A stretch of DNA of 64,000 nt from Erythrobacter aureus (GTDB lineage Bacteria; Pseudomonadota; Alphaproteobacteria; Sphingomonadales; Sphingomonadaceae), in the NCBI RefSeq assembly GCF_003355455.1, contig NZ_CP031357.1, forward strand, positions 2,272,501 to 2,336,500. Direction: 5' to 3'. The position numbers and the translations under genes were made by a program. The notes beneath the pieces are model-generated. The model searched no databases. It was not told the origin of the DNA and saw only the letters and a program-made list of their open reading frames with translations. Shown here one piece after another: positions 9,511 through 17,944 of the stretch; within the stretch, counting starts at the first letter, position 1; each line of letters begins with the position of its first letter.

Positions 9511-10181
9511 CCAATCCGATTTACCTTGCCCTCGATGTCCCCCGGCTCGAGGACGGTGTCGCTCTCGCCAAGAAGGTCAAGGGCCACGTTGGCGGTATCA
9601 AGCTCGGGCTCGAGTTCTTCTGCGCGCATGGGGCGCACGGCGTCCATCTGATCGCTCAGGTAGGCCTGCCGATCTTTCTCGATCTCAAGTTCTACGACAT
9701 TCCCAACACGGTCGCCGGGGCGATGCAGGCCATCCATGTGCTTGAGCCGTCCATCGTCACAGTTCATGCCAGCGGTGGCCGCGCAATGCTTGAAGATGCC
9801 AAGGCCGCGGCAGCAGAGCACACCAAGGTGGTCGGTGTCACGATGCTGACCAGCATGGACCAGCGGGACCTCGAGCGGACCGGAGTAGAGGGCAGCGCAC
9901 ACGATCATGTCATGCGCCTTGCCGAACTCTCGAAAGACGCCGGCCTCGACGGGATCGTCTGCTCGGGTCAAGAGATCAAATCGGTTCACGACCAATGGAA
10001 GGACGGTTTCTTCGTCGTTCCCGGTCTGCGCCCGGCGGGCAGCGCGGTTGGCGATCAGAAGCGTGTCGTCACGCCGCGCCAGGCGCGTGACCATGGGGCG
10101 AGCGTGCTCGTGATCGGCCGTCCGATCAGCCGCGCCGACGACCCGGCACAGGCAGCGCGCGCGATCGAGGCGACGCTTTAG
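9507..10181 (+). CDS. pyrF: Orotidine 5'-phosphate decarboxylase
   Basis: A 224-residue TIM-barrel enzyme that converts OMP to UMP, the last step of de novo pyrimidine synthesis. The catalytic motif DLKFYDIPNT begins at residue 59 (Lys61 and Asp64 of the D-K-x-x-D array). VVPGLRPAG and VIGRPI form the phosphate-binding end. Length is normal. Coupled to lapA by a 4-base overlap; trpF follows after 12 bases. Confidence 0.95.
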   Translation: MTNPIYLALDVPRLEDGVALAKKVKGHVGGIKLGLEFFCAHGAHGVHLIAQVGLPIFLDLKFYDIPNTVAGAMQAIHVLEPSIVTVHASGGRAMLEDAKAAAAEHTKVVGVTMLTSMDQRDLERTGVEGSAHDHVMRLAELSKDAGLDGIVCSGQEIKSVHDQWKDGFFVVPGLRPAGSAVGDQKRVVTPRQARDHGASVLVIGRPISRADDPAQAARAIEATL

Positions 10182-10193
10182 AGAGGTCGCCAC

Positions 10194-10835
10194 ATGGCCA
10201 CCGCGATCAAGATCTGCGGAATTTCCAGCCCTGACGCGCTCGACGCCGCAATTGCCGCACGGGCTGACTTCGCCGGCTTTGTGTTCTTTCCCCCCTCCCC
10301 CCGCCATATCGATGCCCGCGCCGCGGCAGCGCTGGCGGGGCGGGCGGGTGCGGCGATTGGCCGGGTTGGCCTGTTCGTCGATGCGGATGACGGGACCATT
10401 GCCGAAGCTGTTCGCGCCGGTCGGCTGGACGCCGTTCAGTTACATGGCAACGAAACGCCGCAGCGCGTGGCACAGGTGAAAGAGCGGTTCCGCCTTCCCG
10501 TCTGGAAGGCATTGCCGGTGGCGAATGCAGAGGATGTGGCTTCGGCGGATCGGTATCGCGAAATCGCCGACCTCATCCTTTTCGACGCGAAGACCCCCAA
10601 GGATGCGGCTCTTCCGGGTGGAATGGGGCTGCGTTTCGACTGGTCGCTCGTCGCCCCCTATCGCGGCGAGATCGGCTGGGGGCTTGCGGGCGGCCTGAGC
10701 CCCGCGAATGTCGCCGAAGCCATTTCTCGTACCGGAGCCCCCCTTGTCGACACCTCGAGCGGAGTAGAAAGTGCGGCAGGGGTGAAGGACTCAGACAAGA
10801 TTTCGGCCTTCTGCAAAGCCGTCCGCGCTGCATAG
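10194..10835 (+). CDS. trpF: Phosphoribosylanthranilate isomerase
   Basis: A 213-residue TIM-barrel enzyme of tryptophan synthesis that isomerises PRA to CdRP. The catalytic cysteine is Cys8 (KICGI) and the catalytic aspartate is Asp131 (LFDAK). VDTSSGVES near the end is the phosphate-binding loop. The order pyrF-trpF-trpB-trpA is standard for this group. Confidence 0.95.
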   Translation: MATAIKICGISSPDALDAAIAARADFAGFVFFPPSPRHIDARAAAALAGRAGAAIGRVGLFVDADDGTIAEAVRAGRLDAVQLHGNETPQRVAQVKERFRLPVWKALPVANAEDVASADRYREIADLILFDAKTPKDAALPGGMGLRFDWSLVAPYRGEIGWGLAGGLSPANVAEAISRTGAPLVDTSSGVESAAGVKDSDKISAFCKAVRAA

Positions 10836-10921
10836 TCCGTTCGCCGAGGCCAAGGCAGGGTACCACGAACGCAATCTAACTTGTCTCGACTTCGCGATGA
10901 CAGGGCGGCATGGGGATCGCA

Positions 10922-12138
10922 ATGACCGATTCCACACCCAATTCCTTTCGCAACCAGCCAGACGAACGCGGGCATTTCGGCGATTATGGCGGGCGCTTCG
11001 TGGCCGAAACGCTCATGCCGCTCGTACTCGATCTGGAGCGCGAGTATCGCGCGGCGCAGGCCGATCCCGAATTCCAGCGCGAATTCGACGATCTGCTGGA
11101 ACACTATGTCGGCCGTCCTTCTCCGCTCTATTTCGCTGAGCGGCTGACCGAGGCGCTGGGCGGTGCGCAAGTGTGGTTCAAGCGCGACGAGCTCAATCAC
11201 ACCGGCGCGCACAAGATCAACAATTGCATCGGGCAGATCCTGCTCGCGATCCGCATGGGCAAGACGCGCATTATCGCGGAAACCGGCGCGGGCCAGCACG
11301 GCGTCGCCACCGCCACGGTCTGCGCACGCTTCGGCCTGCCCTGCGTGGTCTATATGGGCGCGGAAGACGTGCGGCGGCAATCGCCCAACGTGTTTCGCAT
11401 GAAGCTATTAGGAGCCGAAGTCGTCCCCGTGACCAGCGGCCGAGGCACGCTGAAGGATGCGATGAACGAAGGGCTGCGCGATTGGGTCGCGAACGTCCAC
11501 GACACCTTCTACATCATCGGCACGGCGGCAGGCCCGCATCCCTATCCCGAGCTGGTGCGCGATTTCCAGAGCGTAATCGGCAAGGAGGCGCGCCAGCAGA
11601 TGCAGGACCGCATCGGCCGCCTGCCCGACCTGCTGGTGGCGGCGATCGGCGGCGGTTCCAACGCGCTCGGCCTGTTCCACCCCTTCCTCGACGATCCCGA
11701 GGTCAAAATGCTCGGTGTCGAGGCGGCGGGCCACGGCCTCGATGGCGATGAACACGCCGCCAGCCTGCTCGGGGGCTTCCCCGGCGTACTCCATGGCAAC
11801 AAGACTTACCTGCTGCAGGACGAGGACGGCCAGATCACCGAAGGCCACTCGATCAGCGCCGGGCTCGACTATCCCGGCATCGGCCCCGAACATGCCTGGC
11901 TGAAGGACACCGGCCGCGTCGAATACACCGCGATTACAGACGAGGAGGCGCTGGAGGCTTTCCAACTCCTTTGCCGCACCGAGGGCATCATCCCCGCGCT
12001 GGAGCCCAGCCACGCCATCGCGGCGGTGGCCAAGCGCGCGAAGGGATGCCCAAGGACAGCGTGATTCTCGCGAACCTCTGCGGACGCGGCGACAAGGACA
12101 TCTTCACCGTAGCCGAGCGGCTGGGAGTGCAAATCTAG
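10922..12138 (+). CDS. trpB: Tryptophan synthase beta chain, frameshifted near the 3' end in this sequence
   Basis: PLP enzyme that joins indole and serine to form tryptophan. The PLP lysine is Lys98 (GAHKINN), and ETGAGQHG and GGGSNA are present. The open frame ends early at 12,064 (KGCPRTA). The expected tail, starting MPKDSVILANLCGRGDKD and ending GVQI at 12,138, continues in the next frame, as if one G were missing from the GGG at 12,043-12,045. The lost tail holds CGRGDKD, where the family has its contact to the PLP ring nitrogen, so the short form would probably be inactive. ATG 10,922 is preferred over ATG 10,910 because of the GGGGA upstream. Confidence 0.9.
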
Positions 12139-12173
12139 CCCTCTCCCTTCAGGGGAGAGGGTTGGGAGAGGGG
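12139..12173 (+). repeat. Left inverted-repeat arm of the DUF559 element
   Basis: A 35-base C/G-rich sequence starting directly after the trpB stop. It begins CCCTCTCCCTTCAGGGGAGA and continues GGGTTGGGAGAGGGG. The first 23 bases can fold into a hairpin. It matches the reverse complement of 12,520-12,554 at about 26 of 35 positions by eye. Its G-rich end also serves as a Shine-Dalgarno-like stretch one base before the DUF559 ATG at 12,175. Confidence 0.75.
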
Positions 12174-12174
12174 A

Positions 12175-12561
12175 ATGAGAGACGCCAACTCGCTGAAACA
12201 CGCGCAGAATATGCGCAAGAGCATGCCCGAGCCCGAGGCTCGCATGTGGAATGAACTGAGAGCGACGCGGTTTCGCGCGATCAAGTTTCGCAGACAGAAG
12301 GTCATCGGGAAATTCATCGCCGATTTTGCTGCGAATGAGCCAAAGCTGGTGATTGAGCTTGATGGTGATACGCACGCTGGCAGCGAAAACTACGACGTTA
12401 TGCGGACGGGTTATTTGGAAGAACAGGGATATGCAGTGGTCAGGTTTTCGAATTCGGACGTAATGTCGAATATGGAGGGAGTCCTTCATCGACTGGGCGT
12501 GATTATCGATCGGATGACGCCCCCTCCCCAACCCCCTCCCCTAAAGGTGAGGGGCCATTCG
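12175..12561 (+). CDS. DUF559 endonuclease-domain ORF, open in frame into trpA
   Basis: About 115 residues of DUF559, a domain of the very-short-patch-repair/PD-(D/E)XK endonuclease fold. The usual landmarks are present: Glu21 in PEARMW, KFRRQKVIGKFIADF with Asp50, and VIELDGDTH (Glu61, Asp63, His67), then YAVVRFSN. There is no stop codon before trpA: the frame passes through the right repeat arm as a Pro-rich linker (TPPPQPPPLKVRG) into the trpA ATG at 12,562. It could be expressed as a DUF559-TrpA fusion or as a separate domain with internal initiation at trpA. Its position between trpB and trpA, bounded by inverted repeats, indicates insertion. Confidence 0.8.
12520..12554 (-). repeat. Right inverted-repeat arm of the DUF559 element
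   Basis: A 35-base C/G-rich sequence, the imperfect inverted partner of 12,139-12,173. It lies between the end of the DUF559 domain and the trpA start, and contributes AAGGTGAGGGG upstream of the trpA ATG. Confidence 0.75.
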
Positions 12562-13341
12562 ATGACGCGCCTCTCCAACGCCTTCGCCAAGCCTCACCCC
12601 GCACTCGTCTGCTTCCTCACCGCAGGCGACGGCGAGACCGCAGCCAATCTCGACGCGCTGGTCGAAGGCGGCGCGGATGTCATCGAGCTGGGAATGCCCT
12701 TCACCGATCCCATGGCCGATGGCCCCGCGATCCAGGCGGCGAATTTGCGCTCGCTCGGGAATGGCACAACTACCCATGACGTGTTCGCTCTCGCTTTCGA
12801 GTTTCGCGAACGTCACAAGGACGTGCCCTTGGTGCTGATGGGCTACGCCAACCCGATGCTTCGTCGCGGGGCAGAATGGTTCGGCAGCCAGTGCGCAGCC
12901 GCCGGTGTGGATGGGGTGATTTGCGTCGACATCCCGCCTGAGGAAGACGACGCCTTAGGACCGGAACTACGTTCCTTTGGTGTCGCACCCATCCGCCTCG
13001 CCACGCCGACCACCGACGACAACCGCCTGCCCGCCGTGGTCGAGGGCTCGCAGGGTTTCCTCTACTACGTCGCGGTCGCTGGCATCACCGGAATGCAGCA
13101 GGCGGCCATCGAATCGATTGAAGCCAACGTCAGCCGGATAAAGAAGGCGACCGAAATTCCCGTCGCGGTCGGCTTCGGCGTGCGCACGCCCCAGCAGGCG
13201 GCGGAGATCGCGCGTGTGGCCGATGGCGTGGTCGTGGGCTCGGCGCTGGTCGATCTGGTCGCCGAGCATGGCACGGCCGCCCCCGCGAAGCTGCGCGAGC
13301 TGACTTCGGCACTTTCGCAGGCGATGCGGACCGCCCGATAA
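12562..13341 (+). CDS. trpA: Tryptophan synthase alpha chain
   Basis: A 259-residue TIM-barrel subunit that cleaves indole-3-glycerol phosphate to indole for TrpB. Catalytic residues are Glu42 (VIELGMPF) and Asp53 (MADG). YYVAVAGITG and VGFGVRTPQQA are the phosphate-site loops. The ATG at 12,562 gives the normal family length. The reading frame extends upstream without a stop through the DUF559 domain to 12,175, so an N-terminally extended product of 388 residues is possible. Confidence 0.93.
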   Translation: MTRLSNAFAKPHPALVCFLTAGDGETAANLDALVEGGADVIELGMPFTDPMADGPAIQAANLRSLGNGTTTHDVFALAFEFRERHKDVPLVLMGYANPMLRRGAEWFGSQCAAAGVDGVICVDIPPEEDDALGPELRSFGVAPIRLATPTTDDNRLPAVVEGSQGFLYYVAVAGITGMQQAAIESIEANVSRIKKATEIPVAVGFGVRTPQQAAEIARVADGVVVGSALVDLVAEHGTAAPAKLRELTSALSQAMRTAR

Positions 13342-13342
13342 C

Positions 13343-13486
13343 GCCCTCTCCTTCAGAGGACGGGCAACGAGACTTGCGTCTGCGCAGGGGCATTAAGTCG
13401 CAGTAGGGTTGTGCCTGCGGCATGCGCCTGCCGGATCCGGCCTGGGTTCTTCACCACCCCCAACCCCTCCTCTGAAGAAGAGGGGG
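13343..13486. repeat. Second, ORF-less pair of the C/G-rich repeats
   Basis: Between trpA and accD lie two more arms of the same kind: GCCCTCTCCTTCAGAGGACG at about 13,343-13,362 and, in the opposite orientation, CCCCCAACCCCTCCTCTGAA followed by GAAGAGGGGG at about 13,457-13,486. About 90 bases separate them and contain no ORF. This looks like a solo or internally deleted version of the repeat pair around the DUF559 ORF, comparable to a MITE or REP doublet. The rest of the 181-base trpA-accD gap shows nothing else. Confidence 0.55.
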
Positions 13487-13522
13487 CTTTTAGCTCCGGC
13501 CAACTCCGTTTAAGGCCCACGC

Positions 13523-14371
13523 ATGAACTGGTTCACTCGCGTACGCAATTCGATCACCTCGCTGTCCAAGCGCAGCACCGACAAGGACCTGTGGGTCAAG
13601 TGCCCTAGCTGCCAGCAGATGGTGTTCGCGCAGGAATATGAAGAGAACGCCTTTGTTTGCCCGCGCTGCGACCATCATGGCCGCATCGGTGCGGACGAGC
13701 GCCTGCGCCAGCTTCTCGACGAGGGTTATGAGGTGCTCCCCATTCCCAATGTGAAGGAAGACCCGCTCAAGTTCCGCGATACATCGAAATACACCGACCG
13801 GCTCAAGAAAGCGCGCGCCAAGAGCCCGCATAAGGATGCCTTCCTCGTCGGTTCCGGTACGATCAAGGGCAAATCCGCGGTCGTGGGCGTGCAGGATTTT
13901 GGTTTCATGGGCGGTTCGATGGGCATGGCGGTGGGCACCGCCTTTTGTCAGGGCGCCGAACGCGCGCTGACGCGCCACTGCCCCTATATCGTGGTGACCG
14001 CAGCGGGCGGTGCGCGCATGCAGGAAGGCATTCTCAGCCTGATGCAGATGCCCAAGGCCACGGTGATGACGCGCCGCCTGAAGGAAGCAGGTCTGCCCTA
14101 CATCGTCGTGCTGACCGACCCCACCACGGGCGGTGTCACCGCCAGCTACGCCATGTTGGGCGATGTCCACATAGCCGAACCGGGCGCGCTTATCGGCTTT
14201 GCCGGCCAGCGCGTTATCCAGGACACGATCCGCGAGCAACTGCCGGACGGTTTCCAGCGTGCCGAGTATTTGCACAAGCACGGCATGGTCGACATGGTGG
14301 TGCACCGCCACGACCTTAAGGATACGCTGTCGACCTTGCTCGACTATCTCGCCCCTGCCGAGGCTGCCTGA
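13523..14371 (+). CDS. accD: Acetyl-CoA carboxylase carboxyltransferase subunit beta
   Basis: A 282-residue subunit that, with AccA, moves the carboxyl group from biotin to acetyl-CoA in the first step of fatty-acid synthesis. The N-terminal zinc ribbon has Cys27, Cys30, Cys46 and Cys49. The carboxyltransferase core includes GARMQEGILSLMQM and TDPTTGGVTASYA. accD followed by folC is the standard gene order. Confidence 0.95.
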   Translation: MNWFTRVRNSITSLSKRSTDKDLWVKCPSCQQMVFAQEYEENAFVCPRCDHHGRIGADERLRQLLDEGYEVLPIPNVKEDPLKFRDTSKYTDRLKKARAKSPHKDAFLVGSGTIKGKSAVVGVQDFGFMGGSMGMAVGTAFCQGAERALTRHCPYIVVTAAGGARMQEGILSLMQMPKATVMTRRLKEAGLPYIVVLTDPTTGGVTASYAMLGDVHIAEPGALIGFAGQRVIQDTIREQLPDGFQRAEYLHKHGMVDMVVHRHDLKDTLSTLLDYLAPAEAA

Positions 14372-14379
14372 GCCGCATC

Positions 14380-15681
14380 ATGCGGGACTTCGCCCGCTCC
14401 GATCATCCCGCCGTCCAAACCCAGCTCGACCGGCTGGCGACGCTCTCCGTGCCCGACGGGCGGCTTGGCCTGGAGACCATTGGCACGCTGCTCGACCGGC
14501 TCGGCAACCCACATCGGCGGTTGCCCCCCGTGTTCCACGTCGCCGGGACCAATGGCAAGGGATCGACCTGCGCCTTTCTGCGCGCAATGCTGGAAGCGGA
14601 AGGGTATGCGGTTCATGTTACCACCAGCCCGCATTTGGTGCGCTATAACGAACGAATTCGGCTTGCAGGCGAACTGATCGAGAACGATCGGCTGGCGGAT
14701 TTGCTATGCGAAGTGCTCGATATGGGCGAGGATCTCAATCCGAGCTTCTTCGAGATTACGATTGCCGCCGCATTCACCGAATTCGCGCGCACTCCCGCCG
14801 ATGCCTGCGTGGTCGAAGTCGGCCTCGGCGGGAGGTTCGATGCGACCAACGTGCTGGGTCCCGATGTCCTCCTCGCCTGCGGCATTGCAGCGCTTGGGAT
14901 CGATCACGAACGGTTCCTCCTCGCGCCCGAGGAGGGAGTACCCATCGTCCCCATGGCGCGCATCGCCTTCGAGAAGGGCGGGATCGCGAAATCCGGCGTC
15001 CCTTTGGTGGTCGCGGGCGGCTATCCAGCGGAAGCGCTTGCCGCGATCCGGGAGCAGGCGGATAAGGTGTCGGCACCTCTGTTCGAGGCGGGTCGGGACT
15101 GGTTTGTCGATACGTTGCAGGGCGGGCATTATCGCGACCGGGAAGGTCGCTTCGAACTGCCCCAAATGTCTCTTCCCGGCGCGCATCAATATCGCAATGC
15201 GGGCCTGGCCGCAGCTATGCTGCGCCATCAGAAAAGCTTGCCGATCACCGAGCAATCTCTGCGCTCAGGGATGCAGAAAACGATCTGGCCGGGTCGCCTG
15301 CACGCCCTTTCGCAGGGGCCGCTGACCGCGCTGGTCGCAGAACGGCCTATCCTTCTGGACGGGGGCCACAATCGCAGTGCGGGCGAAGCGATCGCGGGCT
15401 CCCTGGACGGGCAGTTCCATCTCGTTCTGGGGATGCTGGCCAATAAGGACCCGCGCGCACTGCTGGATCCCCTGGAAGGCCGGATTCGGACGCTTCAGGT
15501 GGTCTCCGTGCCCGGCCATGATAGCCATCCCGTGTACGCATTCGGTCCGGAGGCCCGTGCCGCCGCTGGTATCGAGAATGCGCTACGCGCCATCGCGGCG
15601 GATGATTATCCGGTTCTCATCGCGGGCTCGCTTTACCTCGCTGGTGAAGTGCTGAGGCTAAATAACGAGATGCCGTCTTAG
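14380..15681 (+). CDS. folC: Folylpolyglutamate / dihydrofolate synthase
   Basis: A 433-residue Mur-ligase-family enzyme that adds glutamate to dihydropteroate or folates using ATP. The P-loop GTNGKGST lies at residues 56-63. EVGLGGRFDATN and the C-terminal LLDGGHN match the family. Starts eight bases after accD. The stop overlaps the stop of the convergent PilZ gene by three bases (15,678-15,681). Confidence 0.95.
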   Translation: MRDFARSDHPAVQTQLDRLATLSVPDGRLGLETIGTLLDRLGNPHRRLPPVFHVAGTNGKGSTCAFLRAMLEAEGYAVHVTTSPHLVRYNERIRLAGELIENDRLADLLCEVLDMGEDLNPSFFEITIAAAFTEFARTPADACVVEVGLGGRFDATNVLGPDVLLACGIAALGIDHERFLLAPEEGVPIVPMARIAFEKGGIAKSGVPLVVAGGYPAEALAAIREQADKVSAPLFEAGRDWFVDTLQGGHYRDREGRFELPQMSLPGAHQYRNAGLAAAMLRHQKSLPITEQSLRSGMQKTIWPGRLHALSQGPLTALVAERPILLDGGHNRSAGEAIAGSLDGQFHLVLGMLANKDPRALLDPLEGRIRTLQVVSVPGHDSHPVYAFGPEARAAAGIENALRAIAADDYPVLIAGSLYLAGEVLRLNNEMPS

Positions 15682-16055
15682 AGACGCCTGCTCCCCTGAG
15701 CCCAGTTTCTGGCCTCCTTTTCGACTTGGGCAGCTTCCTCTTCCAAGATCGACGCCGCATTTTTACGCGTTTCGAAAATCGTCGCGTGTGACAACGATTC
15801 GTCAAACGCAATGCCGATATGGGCGCCCTCACGCCAAGCAACCGTACCGAAGGCTTCGAAACGCAGCCAGCTAAGCAGGCAATCCTTTGCGTAGGCGTCC
15901 TTGCTCGGCAGGACGACATGCGCTCCGCCCTGCGAGATATCGACTATCTCGACTTTCAAGCGCCCATCGAGCGTTTGGAGGGTAGCCGGCACACCAAGAG
16001 CCAGCCGCGCGTAACCGCGGTTGGTTTCATCAGCTTGCTGCGCATCCTCTGCCAT
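15678..16055 (-). CDS. PilZ domain protein
   Basis: A 125-residue cytosolic protein made up mostly of one PilZ domain, a cyclic-di-GMP receptor fold. Both halves of the binding motif are visible: RGYAR (RxxxR) and DISQGGAHV (D/NxSxxG). The C-terminal tail is a charged helix. The frame extends to 16,211, but the ATG at 16,055 starts just before the domain. The target process cannot be read from the sequence. Confidence 0.75.
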   Translation of the reverse strand: MAEDAQQADETNRGYARLALGVPATLQTLDGRLKVEIVDISQGGAHVVLPSKDAYAKDCLLSWLRFEAFGTVAWREGAHIGIAFDESLSHATIFETRKNAASILEEEAAQVEKEARNWAQGSRRL

Positions 16056-16120
16056 AGGAGCCAACCATAGACATAAATGGTTACCGCGAACTTGCCGCGC
16101 AGCTCGCTGGACTACGCAAG

Positions 16121-17873
16121 TCACTCCGCAGGCAGGGCTTCCCCCGCCTCGGGCGCGACGATCCCGGCCGCCAATTTGGACCTGCTCTCGCGGATCCATT
16201 CCAGAATGCACAACACCACCGCGACGATGCCGATCAGCGCGGTGAAGATGAAGACGAAGTAATATCCACGATCCTCGATCATCTGCCCGAGAGCGCCTCG
16301 GCCAAGCGTCCCGACAAGCAGGGTGAGGCTGGCAAGCAAGGCATATTGCACTGCGGCGTATCGCTTCGCCACGATGCTCGACAGCCAGGCGATATAGGCC
16401 GCCCCCGCGATCCCGATAGCAAGGTTTTCCCAGAAGATGGTGAAGGTCAGCCGCGCGAGGCCTTCGGATTCCGGCATCTGGAACACGCCCGCAATGAAGT
16501 TCACCAAGGCGGTGAAGCCGATGGCGTCACTGGCCGCCTGCATCGTCCCGCCGCCAATGGCGAGATCCGCGTAAAGCAGGTTTGTGGCGGCAGCCAGCGC
16601 CGCCCCCAGTGTGAGCGTGAACATCCTGCCCATGACGGTGATGATCCAGCCGCCCAGTGCCAGGCCGAGGATGATGGCAAATACGCCGAAGAACTTGGAG
16701 GCAAAGGCCACTTCGTCCCCGGTGTAGTTCAGCTCCCCGAGATAGAAAGGGTAAGCGAAGACACCCCAAATCGAATCGCAGATACGGTAGGTCAGCACTA
16801 GCGCCAGGATCAACACGAGCGACCAGCCCATACGCCCGACGAACTCGACCAAAGGAAGCACGAGCGCGCGGTAGAGATGGTCGGTGAACTTGACCGTGTG
16901 CCCTGACCCGACCCAGGGGCGGCGGTAATTACATTGGTGCCATCGCGCTTCTGCTTGGCGACCCATGCGGCGATGAACGCCGGGAGAACCACTGTAGCGA
17001 TGACGATAAGCGGACCGTAAGTGGTGGTGAACTGGGTCACATCCGGGCGCGCGCCGGGGCCGCCGTCATGGATCGCACCATAAAGACCACGACCGTGCCG
17101 ATCGCCCACGCCCACAGCAGGCCGACCGCCAAGAGCGCACGATTACGTACCTTCTCGGTGATCTCGCCCATATTGTATAGCTCGGCCACCTCTTCCTCAT
17201 TGGCAGCCACCGATGCTGCGGATCGCTTGGCTACGTTCGCATCCGGCGCGAACAGGCCGGCAATGCCGATGGCCAGCATGATCGCGCCCATGATCACATA
17301 GGTCTGCGGCCAGCCGATCCTCTCTGCGATGATAAGGCCCAAAGCGCCGCCGATCAGCGCTGCGAGGCGAAAGCCCATCTGGGTGATGGTGGAAAGGATG
17401 TCGAGCGTCGCCTCCTCGTCCGCCACATCGATGCGCCATGCGTTGATGGCGATATCCTGCGTCGCGCTGGCGAAAGCTCCGATGGCCGCCAACAGGCTGA
17501 ACCAGCCGAGTGCCGATTTGGGATCGAGGAAACTCATCACCAACAGGGCGATGCCCACGATCAGCTGCATGGGCGCGATCCACTGCTTGCGCTTGCCCAG
17601 CTTCCGAAGACCGGGAATATCGACCTTGTCGAGCAGCGGCGACCAGAGGAACTGGAAAGCATAAGCCAGCCCGACCAGCGAGAACACGCCCATGGTCTCC
17701 AGATCGATTTCCGCCTCGCTGAGCCAGGCATAGAGCGTTCCGAGAAACAATGCGGGCGGTAATCCCTGCGCAAAGCCGAACAGGGCCATATAACCGCTCT
17801 TGGGGTTTTTTAACGAACGGACAAGCGTACGCCAGCCGGGTTTTTTCTTCGTCGCGACCGCTGCGTCTGCCAT
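16121..17873 (-). CDS. AmpG-like MFS permease, two frameshifts in this sequence
   Basis: A multi-helix major-facilitator permease of the AmpG type, about 584 residues when rejoined. AmpG proteins import anhydro-muropeptides for cell-wall recycling. The N-terminal part (17,873 to about 17,055; GYMALFGFAQGLPPALFLGT, ATQDIAINAWRID) is typical. The frame then shifts to a second segment (PDVTQFTTTYGPLIV...) and again at about 16,900 to the C-terminal helices, which end at 16,121. Both breaks are cured by one extra base each (in the CC at 17,054-17,055 and beside the G/CCC at 16,900). Protein similarity continues across both breaks, so a sequencing error is more likely than decay. Confidence 0.8.
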
Positions 17874-17944
17874 TCCCTAGCGTCCTTCCGTTTGCGCCGG
17901 TTTTTTGCGACACTAGCCGGGAGAGAGAGCGAGGAACAGGCGTC

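Noticed and set aside
12041..12064. Programmed frameshift in trpB
   Set aside because: No slippery heptamer or downstream structure typical of programmed shifts is evident, and six other single-base losses in the window suggest sequence error.
17750..17944. N-terminal extension of the Rieske oxygenase
   Set aside because: The extension overlaps the divergent permease gene and has no family similarity; ATG 17,945 gives the normal start.
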